Below, piece by piece: positions 11,030-21,764 of a stretch of DNA of 64,000 nucleotides. This stretch comes from Oryzias latipes (Eukaryota > Chordata > Actinopteri > Beloniformes > Adrianichthyidae). The notes under the pieces are model-generated. The model saw nothing but the letters and a program-made list of their open reading frames with translations. It made no database searches and had not been told where the DNA came from. Every line of letters starts with the position of its first letter. Within the stretch, counting starts at the first letter, position 1. The stretch lies in the NCBI RefSeq assembly GCF_002234675.1, contig NC_019879.2:28351063-28415062 (forward strand). Direction: 5' to 3'. The translations under genes and the position numbers were made by a program.

Positions 11030-11231
11030 TGTAACAATATGGTATATTGTTTGTTTAAGTTAATGGACCTGCCACTAGGGGGCAATGATGGTTTGTCTAT
11101 TTATGTTGAAGTTCAGGAAGTGAGACCGGAGAAGAAGAGATACAGGCCGACGTTGTTAATAAATGCAGACCCAGTTGGGATATTGCAACGAAGCTGGACT
11201 GGTTTTTTGTGTGGAAACACCCACTTTAACA
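11030..11231 (+). repeat. 3' LTR of Gypsy-1
   Basis: 202 bp, same ends as the 5' LTR; followed by the target duplicate ggttg. Confidence 0.93.
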
Positions 11232-11236
11232 GGTTG

Positions 11237-11580
11237 TGTCGGAAATTTTCTGTTATCTGCAAATTATTTCTCCGCATTAAGATGCTCTTTTGTGTTGAAC
11301 CCCTTTTCGTGTATTTATTTATTAGTAACATGACTAGTTATCCTAGTGAATTGTTAAAAGTTGAAGACCTTTATTATGGATTCTGTCAGATGTTCCCAGA
11401 GATCTCTCACAATATGTTTGAATCTGCCAAAAATTTCCGTCCTCTTCCCTGCTAGTGACACACTTATGTTTGAACATGCTGTTTATTATGGACAAACCGT
11501 AATGAGCACAGAATTCCAACAACAGAATACTTGAGTTCAGATCACTGAAGCCATTCCTTCCATAATACCTTTCCAGGTGC
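11237..11580. other. Unassigned sequence
   Basis: AT-rich flank of Gypsy-1 with no recognisable gene. Confidence 0.45.
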
Positions 11581-12070
11581 CACTATTGTTGCATATGACG
11601 TTGTTAAAGGACCCCAAGAGGACAATGTTGTCCCCCATTTGGGCGCTTTCCAGTACCTCTGAGAGACACTAAGAAGGTTTGGTACTCTGAACTGCTGTTA
11701 GGCTTGTCGGCCAAAACCAATGTCAGATACCTATCCGATGCCCAAAAGAAAAGGGACACGACCCTCTTGGCTGAACTCCAACAATTTGGTGGCTGAGCTA
11801 GGCCAAGGGAGGCCCTTCCCTCCATCACGCCCTTCCAGGTGCCACGGTTGTTGTCCATGTCAGCATTAAAGTCTCCCAGGCAGAAAATGTAATTCCCCGT
11901 TGGGGCACTTTTGAGTGTCCCTCTGAGAGACAATAAGGTCAGATTCTTTGAACTGCTGCTCAGTGCACAGGCCAAAACCATGGTCAAAGACATATCCCCC
12001 GCCCAAAAACAAGTAGACACTCTCGTCCCCTGGTAAGAGCCCCAACACTTGATGGCTGTTTAGGGGGCTC
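11580..12070 (-). pseudogene. LINE endonuclease-domain remnant (RTE-like), duplicated in tandem
   Basis: On the minus strand the second half reads LGDFNADMDNNRGTWKGV, the GDFN block of an apurinic-type LINE endonuclease, preceded by GLCTEQQFKESDL. The first half (11580-11780) is a diverged copy of the same about 230-nt piece: the tracts ttccaggtgccac...gttgt, cctctgagagacac and caaaaccaatgtca recur in the same order. Both copies are out of frame and lack the rest of ORF2. Same LINE family as 5280-5760, judged from the family pattern. Confidence 0.55.
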
Positions 12071-12169
12071 ACAAGTAAGCCAACATCATCTTACAAACCT
12101 TCTCAAGAAGTTATATTTTTGAGTTCCGGCCGCACGTAAAGGTGAGCCCAACTTTTATCAGCAACATCT

Positions 12170-12590
12170 CAACCTCTTGTTTAATATCAGGCTTCTTCCT
12201 TCCTAGACAGGGGATGCTCCATGGCCCAAGAACCAATATTTGGGGGTATCAGAGAGGAAGAAGCTGAGGTTCTCTTTGGGAGTGACCAGGATGGATAGGA
12301 TCAGGAATGGTTCCATCAGAGGAACAGATCATGGTAGATGTTTTAAAGATAAACACAGGGAAGCAGACTGAGATGGTGTGAGAGGAGGGACAGTGGTGAA
12401 AGGATGCTGAGGTTTGAGCTAGCAGGAAAAATGCTTAGAGGAAGACCAAATAGGAGATTAATGGATCTACTGAAGGAGAATGTAAGGGTGGTTGGTGGTA
12501 TTAGAAACAATACAGAGGATAGAGTTGGAGGCAAATGATCTGGTGTGGCGCCCCTCGAGGAAGTCCCTGAAAGACAAATAATATCCAAAT
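12170..12590 (+). pseudogene. LINE C-terminal fragment (RTE-like)
   Basis: Nucleotide similarity to 19661-20215: gaagctgaggttctcttt, ccaggatggataggatcag, agaggaagaccaaatagg and the final ttggaggcaaatgatctg correspond to the ...MLRFSLG.TRMDRIRNE... C-terminal region of that LINE. Full of stops; only the 3' end of the element survives. Confidence 0.5.
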
Positions 12591-12594
12591 AGTT

Positions 12595-12934
12595 ATTTCA
12601 ATGATGGTGCATTGCTCTTGTAAAAGGTTGGATCATAACTTAAAAAAAAAAAAAAATACTAAATATTTATGTTTTCAGGTCAAAGATAAGTAAACAACTT
12701 GCATCCAAACATGGACCTACATTTCTATAAATTTATTATCCAGGATCTACAGTGCCAACAAGTTCTCATGTTTGTTATGTAGGAAATTTGAGATGGTAAG
12801 ACAGATTTTCTAAATGACCACTTCAGCACATCTGCCAGATATTTCAGTTAGTCCAAAGGCCTTGATAGTTGTTAATCAAATAATGTTGGATCTGACTTGG
12901 TATTTGTGATCAAATTCTGTAAAAGCAGAAACAT
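12595..12934. other. Unassigned AT-rich sequence with a poly(A) tract
   Basis: A run of A at about 12641-12654 may be the tail of an old retroposon; nothing else is recognisable. Confidence 0.4.
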
Positions 12935-13373
12935 TGTCACGGTGGAGGGGTGGCTCGAGAGCCGGTAGGACCCAGTAGCAGAGGCGGAGGCACAAGGAGC
13001 AGAGACTAATGGATTTAATGATAACAAAAACCAAATACAAAGCGCTGCAGAGCAGAATTTCTGAAACCCAACAAAACTTACTTGACGTGGCGAGGAACAT
13101 GAAACATGGAACGTGACAAGAGACAGCATGACAAGAGACAGCATGACAAGACTAAATGAACCAGCACAGGAGGAAGGCAAAGACATGACTTAAATACAGA
13201 CAGGGCAGACAAGACACAGGTGAACACGATCAGGGCAGATGGGGACCAAAGGAAGTAAAATTCAAGAAACCAGACAAGACAGGAGAACTTTCAAAATAAA
13301 ACAGGAAACAGAAACAAACAAGACAGAACAAGAACAAGGACGAAAAACAAGACAACAAACTCAAATCATGACA
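12935..13373 (-). mobile_element. Solo LTR with 5-bp target duplication
   Basis: 439 bp with ends tgtcacgg and tcatgaca (TG...CA, imperfect inverted ends), bounded by aacat at 12930-12934 and 13374-13378. In minus orientation a tatttaag TATA-like box lies near 13190 and an attaaa signal near 13015, the order expected of an LTR. A small internal tandem repeat (agacagcatgacaag) is present at about 13120-13155. Related sequence occurs at 20530-20886. A DNA transposon with short TIRs is the alternative. Confidence 0.65.
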
Positions 13374-13378
13374 AACAT

Positions 13379-14296
13379 TTCTCTGTTATTTTCTTTTTGT
13401 TTTGTTGTGTTCATATTCTTCACATTTTAAATGTAGAAATGTAATTGGCAGAATCCCAGAGTTAAGGCTTTTTGCGAATATGGGTTTTCTGTGACTTTTT
13501 CTGTGAAGCTATTGGTGGTCGTCTTGATGGTGATATTGCTCTTTCTTTTGAAAAAAAGGGTCTCTTACAAGGCGGAGGGTAAGCTTTATGAGATCTTTTG
13601 GGGTTTCTCTCTCCAACTGCCCTAAAAGGTTTTATTTGGGTTCTTCTCACCCTTCACCAAAACTGTTCATGCTTCGATTAGGTTGTTTGGAGGATTTATG
13701 TAATTTGATTATGAAATGTTTTGATCATGCGAACTCTTTAACATTGAGCATGCCTAGGTTGGCAAGGGATGAAGACAGCTAAGTTTGCATTGATCTGTGA
13801 TGAGCATGTTTTGTGAAGAAGCTCAGCTATTCAAGTCATGTTTCCACAGAATTTTGGTTTTAAGGGAAACTGGACTTTGAAAGGCTGCTTTATAAACTAC
13901 TTTGAACATGCAAGCTTCTTCCTTATTAGAACTGAATCCATCTTTTTAAATAACTGGATTTTGAGATCTGCATGTTGCATCAGAAACATAATAACATTAA
14001 ACTAAACTTTAATGGGTTATTTAAAGTTGTTGCATTGGAAATGCTGTAGCTTGCTTTGCTGAACCTTCAAATGCTTCGCTGTCATCATCTGACTAATGAC
14101 AAAGAGTGTGAAAAACACTGCACCACTGAGAATTACCTTTGTTATGAGCAGCCAGAGTGCTTCACACCTGAAGTTGTTGTTGTGAGTCTAATTGAGTATG
14201 TTTGTGTGTACATTAAGATACAGAACAAAGAGTCATTCAGATTCAGATATTATTCTGCGGGGTTTGACTAGCAACCCATTTATATAGAAAATGTAC
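13379..14296. other. Unassigned sequence
   Basis: About 0.9 kb without a supported gene or clear repeat; the open frames have no family features. Confidence 0.45.
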
Positions 14297-14300
14297 TTAA

Positions 14301-14877
14301 AGGGCCTATATTATGCTTTTCTTAGGCCTTTCACAGTAAACTATATCCATAGATATGACCTATATATATATATAATTTATATAATACCTTTGGGACAATG
14401 AAAACTGAGCTTTTTAAGGAAATATTAGGTATTTTCACAGTTCATTCTCGTACCTGGGAGTTAGACCATTTGATCTCCGAGACACCGCCTTTCGCTCCTT
14501 GTGGGTGCCGCCCATTTCATGACACAACAACATCCGAACTTTGCAAAGATGGATGTGAATATTGTGCATATAGAATGAAAGCGTTTAGCCAATCACTGCT
14601 AGCTCCGTGGAGAAAGTGGGCGTGTGTGTTAACCTGGGGGCGGTGCTGGCAGTGCAGACTCTTTCTGGAAGGGGCGGTTCCCCACTTTGTGACATCACAA
14701 CGTGAGGACCCACTCGTTTTCTGGGGTGGGGAGGGGCTGGTGCTCAGACAAAAAAGTTTTTTGAAGGAATACTCAAGAGATGTGTGAAAAATCCAACTTG
14801 GGGTTGTTTTTTGTGATGCATAAACATTGTGATGCACTTAAAAGCTCAAAAAGTTGATTTTGCATGATATAGGCCCT
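14301..14877 (+). mobile_element. 577-bp nonautonomous TTAA-flanked DNA transposon
   Basis: Terminal inverted repeats agggcctatattatgc and gcatgatataggccct (one mismatch), flanked by TTAA at 14297-14300 and 14878-14881. There is no transposase. The TTAA target suggests piggyBac-type mobilisation. Confidence 0.75.
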
Positions 14878-14881
14878 TTAA

Positions 14882-15200
14882 AGTCCCCTTATGATGAAAA
14901 TCATCTTTTTTTTATTTTTTGACATACACTTGTTGCATATTGTCTTATAAAAGAGAACACATGTAATAAGAAATGATTTCATTTTTGCATTTCTGAGTAT
15001 TTTTCCTTTTAAATCGCTGTCAATCAATGTCGCAAAGATGCTTGGTTTAAATTGATGGCAGATCAGGCAGCATACTCGTGGTGAAAGCTGCCTGATCGGC
15101 CCCGCCCAGCATGCACATCAGTTCAAGTGCGGGAGAAGTGAAGATGGCACATTGCTGCATTCCTCATTCTACTCATTTTAAGTGCATCCAAGGCTGGATT
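14882..15200. repeat. Possible second MITE remnant abutting the 577-bp element
   Basis: Starts agtccccttatgatgaaaatcat directly after the TTAA shared with 14301-14877, resembling the end of another fish MITE as I recall it. It includes an 11-bp perfect hairpin at 15061-15097 (gatcaggcagc and its inverse). No matching right end was found. Confidence 0.35.
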
Positions 15201-16980
15201 TTGTTGTTGGCTGCACATATTTAAAATTAAACTTGAAGTTAAAGTCCCAACTGTTTCTCTGCAGTTGACTGAGGTTGAAGGCTTGCTGTCCTGCATTACC
15301 CAGAGAGGGTAAAAATAAAAACAAGAATAAAATCAGAGGACCTTTTTTATGATTGCCTCAATGAAAATAAGAAAAATATCATAAAGTTCAGGAGGCCCGA
15401 CAAGGCTGGATCCCCATCCTGCAGAGGATCTCTGTGTGGCCGCCAGCTCGCCTCACAGGAGCCGGCATAGTGTTCGCGAGTGCTCTAGCTCCATTGCCCC
15501 AGATTGGCCCATTGGACAGATTGTCCAGGCTCTACCCACCTCCACCCAACAATAGCTGGAATGGGTTCTGTTGGGCGATCTGGTTCAGACGGGTAACAAA
15601 TTGCGCCGCGCAGCTGAAATCGCGCTATTGCCAGACCATCGCACAGGTCAGATTGCGTCTTTACCATTAATTTAACATTAAAATTGGCCACCTCTGCCCC
15701 ACGAATCACACTGGCTTAACCTTAATCCTAAACTTAATCCTTCCTCTGGGTCCGTGAGTCCAAGAAAAAAAGTTCAGCACTGGCCGCATTTGGAAAATTA
15801 CGTGCGAACGATCATTTTTCTTCCTGGCATTTCATTTTATTTGCTGTGCAAGTGAATTCAACAATCTGCATGTGCTAGCAAAAAATCAGTTCCTGTTTGT
15901 GCAAAGTTGAGTGGTCACCTGTGCTCAGGTGAGTGTGTGTTTACTACAGTGGATGATTATGTTATGCAACGTAGAAAGTAAAACAAAAGAGGTGGAGTGC
16001 CCCGTAAAACCCACACTAAGACCCTGCAGACACCACTGCAAAGAAGCAGAGCGGATCAAGGGGGCCCTCCTATTGGGCAACTCAACACCAGCCACCCAGA
16101 CCAGAGTTACACTCTACCACCAGGCCATAGAGCTGCTTGTCCATGGCGGAACTACAGGCCATGTCACACAGCCACGACGTACATTTTGCACATATTACAC
16201 GGATGAAAAATGGTCATACATGAATATGTGTGGAAAAAGTAAGATTAGTTGATGTACGAATGAACCACACAAAGAACGTGAAAATCCCCATAGAACACAA
16301 ACCATTTGTGATTGTTACTCTGTTTATATGCAAGTCATTAGTGATTTGTGCGTCGAATTACATAATTTGAACGTGATATGCGCGCAGTATGCGTGACAGA
16401 AAGGTTTTACATCGGTGGTGAATGCGTGAAAAAGTCTGTCAGATATACGTGGAATGGTCGGGGAAAGACACAAAAATCACAAGCAATTGCATAAGATTTA
16501 TGCAATAATTGCGTATAAACTGCATAAAACATGCATAACTGCGTATTCAAAAATGACAATAATTCTGAACAGTCGAAACCCTCGACCAACATCTGCGTAC
16601 ATTGCAGAATGATGAGAGCAAGAAACACTGATGAAGTTTTGTATATCACGCATGTAATACAAAAAAACGGAATTTAATTTACGTCACCAGCATCCTCCCC
16701 AGATCTGGTCGTGGTCATTAGAGATGTTAAGGTAAACCAAAATAAAAAGAAAAGAAACAAAAAAACTAGTGTTTATGATTTATAAAGTTTGTTAATTTTC
16801 TATGTTATTCTGCCTTGGTTCAAGCTTTCCTTTTTGATATTTTTTACATTTTTTTGCTTTTTTGTAAAATTAAATGAATATTTGGTGAAGGATTGACTGT
16901 CTGACTTTCAGACTCAACATGATCCAGTGCATCACAAATGAAGAGCAAAACTTAACTTAATGACACAAGTGGGAAGGGAT
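15201..16980. other. Unassigned sequence upstream of TAAR-b
   Basis: Contains a GC-rich patch at 15400-15640 and short open frames without domain signals. Nothing here is supported as a gene. Confidence 0.45.
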
Positions 16981-17024
16981 TTGTGTTTCCAAGAAACATG
17001 GATCATTTGAGGAGTTGGGTCATC

Positions 17025-17030
17025 TATAAA
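17025..17030 (+). promoter_or_regulatory. TATA box of TAAR-b
   Basis: TATAAA in ggtcatctataaaacac, 47 nt upstream of the first ATG, matching the spacing at TAAR-a. Confidence 0.55.
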
Positions 17031-17076
17031 ACACAGAGTTTGGTGAAGAACGCTGCAGGAGCTCCTCCTCTCTTTG

Positions 17077-18142
17077 ATGATGGAGGGAGCTGATCTCTGC
17101 TTTCCTCAACTCCTCAACTCCTCCTGCAGGAAGACCATACTCCCTCGCCCAGTGTTCACCATCATTTACATCCTGTTGACTCTCATCTCTGTGCTCACTG
17201 TATCTCTTAACCTGCTGGTCATTATCTCCATCTCACACTTTAGGTAACCAGCGGTTCGGTGTTTCTCTGGGCGTATGAACGGACCTCAGAAGCCTTGAAC
17301 TTAAACAGCTCCACCTGGTTTTATTTTTCAGGGAGCTCCACACCTCCACCAACCTCCTGCTCCTCTCTCTGGCCATCTCAGATTTCACCATGGGCCTACT
17401 CATGTTCTTCCAGGTCTCCTTCGTGGAAGGCTGCTGGTATCTGGGAGACATCATTTGCATCTTGTATTATACGGTGCTTTTTGTTATCACCTCTTCCTCC
17501 ATAGGAAACATGGTTCTCATATCTGTTGATCGTTATTTTGCCATTTGTTGTCCTCTCCATTATCCCAGCAGAGTGACCACAAAGAGAGCTCGAGTCTGTG
17601 TTTCCCTCTGCTGGATCTTCTCCTTAATCACTCTAACTGGAGTGGTCAAACAAAACATGACCGGCAGGTTTCACTCCTGCGATGGCGAGTGTCTGGTTGA
17701 GGTTACCTTCGAGGAAATGCTTGCAGATTTGGTTGTGACAATAGTCATCCCCATCACTGTCATCATACTTCTGTACGTGAGGGTGTTTGTGGTGGCTGTG
17801 TCTCAGATCCACGCCATGCGCTCCCATGTTGCTGCGTTACCATGGAGACAGACAGGGAGAGGAACAGCAAAGAAATCTGAGCTGAAAGCAGCCGGGACCC
17901 TCGGGATTGTTGTGGCTGCTTTTCTGCTGTGTCTCTGCCCGTATTATTGCGTCAATCTAGTAGGCCGAAAGATTTCAATCAAGTCCACATCCTTGGAGTT
18001 TGTGAAATTCCTGTTCTACTTTAATTCCTTTCTAAATCCCATAATTTATGGCCTTTTCTATCCCTGGTTTAGAAAATCTGTCAAACTCATTGTGACACTT
18101 CAAGTGCTGAAGGCAGGCTCCTCTGATGCCAAAATACTGTAA
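17077..18142 (+). CDS. TAAR-b: trace amine-associated receptor, two exons
   Basis: Probable olfactory amine GPCR. Exon 1 is 17077-17243 and exon 2 is 17332-18142, in total 978 nt and 325 residues. The donor is AG|GTAACC and the acceptor TTTTTCAG|GG, phase 2 in the Arg codon after TM1, the same place as in the other two TAARs. The start is a double ATG (MMEGADLCFP), the first chosen because it lies 47 nt from a TATA box. Visible motifs are LLNSSC near the N-terminus, ELHTSTN opening TM2, VDRYFAI after TM3, ECL2 cysteines, CLCPYYC in TM6 and NSFLNPIIYGLFYPWF, the TAAR fingerprint, in TM7. Position 3.32 is Leu by my count; Asp5.42 is kept (DLVVTIVIP). No break is seen. It stands opposite to its two neighbours in orientation. 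Confidence 0.9.
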
Positions 18143-18660
18143 AGTGACAGAATATATGTATGACAGCAGTTTTTTATCAGTAGCTCCAAATGAATATTTG
18201 AATGACTGTGAAACAGGAACCTTCTCTTCCACAAAATCTGACTGCAGTGAATATTTGATTCATGGAAGAATGTAAAGTCAGTATTAGTGGCGATCGGTCG
18301 GATTAGCAGCGTTTCACAGATTCTGATAGAGTCGCAGAAGATTTAAGTGGAAAAATCAGCAACCATTGTCCTTAGAGTATTGTTTAGTTTTTCAAGCAAA
18401 ACTATCATTAAATGAATTTCAATAAGAAGAGATCTTGAAAGTGTGACTAAAAGATTTAATAATGAAACAGGAGTCTGTGCATGAAATAGGCTGTAGTCTT
18501 TGGCGGTTAGGCTCTGCGATGGAGTCATGCATGGGATGACCTCAAAGCAAGTAAAGAGACCCCAGAGCCTGGAAGCTGTTTAGCCCAGACCGCTATAAAG
18601 CAAAGAGCCAGGAAGAGGGAAACGTTTGGAATGCAGATAACAAAAAACTGCATTAACTAT
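18143..18660. other. Unassigned 3' flank of TAAR-b
   Basis: No repeat recognised; an attaaa at about 18407 could serve as a weak poly(A) signal. Confidence 0.4.
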
Positions 18661-18810
18661 TTGTTGAAGGCGAGGTTCACCCTGGTTCACCCAGTCCATT
18701 GCAGGGCCGCCTCACAAACACTCACATTTCCACTCAGGGACAGTTTAGATTCACTATTTGAAGATGCATGTTACTGGAAACCGGAGAAAACCCACAGGGA
18801 GAAAACAAAC
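18661..18810 (-). repeat. Fish SINE-like repeat, distal portion
   Basis: cagtccattgcagggccgcc, acactcacatttccactc and ccggagaaaacccac are tracts of a repeat very common in fish DNA. The rest of the same repeat appears at 19165-19245. Confidence 0.5.
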
Positions 18811-19164
18811 ATCGAATCCAGGACTCCCTCCATCCCAGCCACCACCTGTTTTTAGCTGTTACCTGCAGGCCGGCACCACAAATCTCACAATGTCGCCCAA
18901 AAAGACTGAAAGACAGAGGTTTTCCTCAGAGCTGTAAACAAAGAAAAAAAGATAAACACATTATCTTTTCCAATAATATGTGCAATATTTGGTTCAGAAA
19001 AGCGCAATAGATATTTTGACTTGACATATTTTTAGGATTTTTTCATATTTTATGTTTTATATATTTTTTTGGCCTGACTTTCATATTTTCTTTTAAACGC
19101 CTGGTGAGCATCACCAGTTTTGTTGTGCATACGATAAAAATGAAAGAAATTCTGATTTTGATTC

Positions 19165-19245
19165 TTCAAACTCCACATGGAAAGATTCCAGCTGGGATTT
19201 GAACCAGGGCCAGGCCAAAGTGCTAACCACTACACTACAGTTTAA
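19165..19245 (-). repeat. Fish SINE-like repeat, tRNA-like promoter end
   Basis: On the minus strand tagtggttagcac resembles an A box and ggttcaaatcc a B box of RNA polymerase III promoters, followed by tract aactccacatggaaag. It is the continuation of 18661-18810 after an unrelated 350-nt stretch. No complete tRNA cloverleaf is present. Confidence 0.5.
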
Positions 19246-19660
19246 AGCAGTTTCATGGAATTAAAAGAAAACCAATTCATCCATGCTGTGCACACTGTGA
19301 ACCGGATGTGCACGTTTACCATAAAAACGTACCTCATGAAGTTTTGAAGCATCTAATAAATCTAATCAACTGTTTTTCTCATCACCTTTACTTTTCAGCC
19401 AAACGTTATAAACTAATTATGAATAAATGAAATCCTAAAATAGGGGAAGAAAGCACAAGTTAGAAAATTAATTATAGAAAGAGTGATAATAAAATTGGTA
19501 TACCTGCTCAAAAAGGTTTCTGACTATTGAAATGTCTTTTTCTTGAACAATAAAAAGACTATTTTAATGCAAGCTGAAATATGTGTCAAATACAAATTAA
19601 AAAGTGCCAAAACATTGAGCGTCTTTTAAAGTTTGTTGAAATATCTTAAACTTTGAGTGT
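19246..19660. other. Unassigned AT-rich sequence
   Basis: Nothing recognisable. Confidence 0.45.
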
Positions 19661-20215
19661 GTGAATCAGAGGAACCCAAGTGGAAGAGGGATTTTACAGG
19701 GAGAAAAGATAAAGAAGGTGGAGGATTTGAAGTATCTAGGGTCAACAGTCCATAGGAATGGAGAGTGTGGAAAAGAAGTAAAGAAGCGAGTGCAGGCAGG
19801 TTGGGGCGTCAGGTGTGATAGAAGAGTTTCAGCTCACATGAAAGGTAAAACAAACATGTTATTGGGCCTAGAGACACTGAGGAAAAAACAGGTAGCAGAG
19901 AGGAAGATGCTGAGGTTCTCTTTAGGAGGAACCAGGATGGATAGGATCAGAAATGAGGACATTAGAGGGACAGCACATGTTGGAGGTTTTGGAGAAAAAA
20001 AGTCAGAGGCCAGACTGAGATGGTTTGGACATGTCCAGAGGAGAGACCGTGAATTTATTAGTAGAAGGAGACTAGACCTGCCAGGGTCAGATGATGACCA
20101 AAGAGGAGGATTATGGATGCAGTGAACGAAGACGCGAAGGTAGCTGGTGCCAGAGGAGAGGATGCAGAAGACAGGGTTAGATGGAGGAAGCTGATTCGCT
20201 GTGATGCTCTCTTAA
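19661..20215 (+). pseudogene. LINE ORF2 C-terminus (RTE-like), degraded
   Basis: The 154-residue open frame carries IKKVEDLKYLGSTVHRNGEC, a block that follows the RT in many fish LINEs. It then carries KKRVQAGW, CDRRVSAHMKG, KMLRFSLGGTRMDRIRNE and EARLRWFGHVQRRD, which are the family's typical C-terminal motifs. After a stop near 20123 the other frame continues with EDAEDRVRWRKLIRC, the usual end of the protein. RT catalytic motifs and endonuclease are absent, so this is a 5'-truncated copy, common for LINEs. It shares a family with 12170-12590. The RTE assignment is from remembered sequence pattern and is tentative. Confidence 0.65.
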
Positions 20216-20529
20216 GGAAAAAGCAGAAAGGTAATAAAGTTAAGTCCAACTGGAAAAAAAGACATGTGGCAGATCCTGGACATGCAGAGGAGATCATAAC
20301 ACTGCTGGCTGAAAACACTGCGATTCCAGAGTGTTTTTACCTAAACTGCAGCACTTGCAACCAAAGCCCAGACTTCAGATCGCTGGAATGAGAAGAACCA
20401 GACAATTTGAGCAGGAGAATATTGTAAAACTTCACTTTTAATGCAAAGTTTAACACAAAACAGAAAAATAAATGACAAGAAAATATATGGAAACGGAAGA
20501 AAGCACTGATGCAGGCCTGATGCACTCAG

Positions 20530-20886
20530 AGAGGATGAGGAGGCAGGAAGTTGCAGGGGATCAGAGGCTTTAATAACATAAACCAAAACTACAAAACAAA
20601 AACCACTGCATCGGGCAGGTCAACTCGAAACCTGAAATCTTACAAAATCACAAGAACTAGGGGAAACATTAACCTATGGAACATCACAGGAGGAAGGGAA
20701 AGACAAGACTTAAATACATACAGACAAACGAGACACAGGTGGAAACACTCAGGACAGATGGGAACCAAAAGCTAAACTCGAGACAACAAAACAGGAAACC
20801 TTACAAAATAAAACAGGAAGCGAACACAAACCACTACAGAACAACAAAGAACCAAAACACAAAGGAAAAGAAACTGAAACCGAGAC
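20530..20886 (-). repeat. LTR-like repeat (possible 3' LTR of a deleted element)
   Basis: Shares gagacacaggtggaaacac, caaaataaaacaggaag and related tracts with 21413-21576 and, more distantly, with the solo LTR at 12935-13373. In minus orientation a G-rich tract (20887-20898) precedes tgatgtctcgg, as a polypurine tract precedes an LTR. Confidence 0.45.
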
Positions 20887-21163
20887 ATCACCCCCACCCC
20901 CAAGGAACCGCACCGAGGTTCCATGTAGAGCCAAGGAGGAGGGGCCCGAAAGACGAACTGTTAAGGGCCAACAGAGTGCTGGAACGGCCAGGAGGCTGCG
21001 TTGTCCAGCGAAGCGGGTCCGGAGGACAGCCGGGAGCCGCGCTGTCTGGCCTGGTGTGTCCGGCCAGCAAACGGTTGATGGCTCAGGCTCAGATTCTGTG
21101 GCAGCGGGCTCTGGCCAGGCGTCCGGGTCAGGGGGCTCGGACCAGGTGTCTGGGGAAGGGACA

Positions 21164-21319
21164 GGTTGGGGTGCATCCGGCACCCCCCAGGAAGCATAAG
21201 CGGTTTGGGGTGCATCTGGCACCCCCCAGGAAGCAGAAACGAGTTGGGGTGCATCCGGCACCCTCCAGGAAGCATAAGCGGTTTGGGGTGCATCTGGCAC
21301 CCCCCAGGAAGCAAGGACG
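21164..21319. repeat. 39-bp minisatellite, four units
   Basis: gtgcat recurs at 21171, 21210, 21249 and 21288, exactly 39 bp apart. The units carry ggttggggtgcatc, ggcacccccc and aggaagca. As 39 is a multiple of three, the array is open in several frames and could encode 13-residue repeats; units alternate between two subtypes (ccgg/ctgg). Confidence 0.85.
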
Positions 21320-21412
21320 GTTAGGGACAGACTCCCTTCCTGGGAGTAGGGATGGGATGAGGTATGTCGATATGGGGCCCAATGAGTTATATAGGCTATA
21401 GTCGCTACACTA

Positions 21413-21576
21413 GCTTGGACAAACGAGACACAGGTGGAAACACTCGGGACAGATGGGAACCAAAGGCTAAACTCGAGAAAACAAAACAGGAAACCTTACA
21501 AAATAAAACAGGAAGTGAACACAAACCAATACAGAACAACAAAGAACCATAACACAAAGGAAAAGAAACTTTAACC
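21413..21576 (-). repeat. LTR-like repeat, second partial copy
   Basis: Direct repeat of about 20722-20884 at high identity (aaacgagacacaggtggaaa, aagaaccataacacaaagg). The stretch between, 20887-21412, may be what remains of an internal region. Confidence 0.55.
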
Positions 21577-21764
21577 GTGACCGTAGTCTATTTAAAGTCA
21601 ATGGTAGCATTAGACTTTGCACTATTTCCACATTTTCTGGCAGGACCACCGATCTTTTTTTGTTTTTTTGGAGGACGAGCCGTTGAATTGAAGCATATTA
21701 CTTAGCAGATGAAAAGAAACGAACCAGGATACCCTTGGTAGTGGCGAGGGAAGACAGCTGGGTG

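Larger units (their letters stand above)
6583..11231 (+). mobile_element. Complete Ty3/Gypsy retrotransposon (Gypsy-1)
   Basis: Two LTRs (6583-6787 and 11030-11231) flank gag-pol in the normal Ty3/Gypsy order: gag, protease, RT, RNase H, integrase. The host duplication ggttg is present on both sides (6578-6582 and 11232-11236). The LTRs differ by one visible substitution and a 3-nt indel, so insertion was recent. A primer-binding site follows the left LTR and a purine tract (11016-11029) precedes the right one. Two frame breaks in the coding region mean this copy cannot make its polyprotein unaided. Confidence 0.93.

Noticed and set aside
15911..16252. 113-codon frame with several Cys and His
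   Set aside because: No zinc-finger spacing or family match; no promoter or splice evidence.
19165..19245. tRNA gene
   Set aside because: A and B box-like tracts only; no acceptor stem or anticodon arm can be formed.
21164..21319. Regular 39-bp repeats considered as a CRISPR-like array
   Set aside because: Units are contiguous with no unique spacers, and the genome is eukaryotic.
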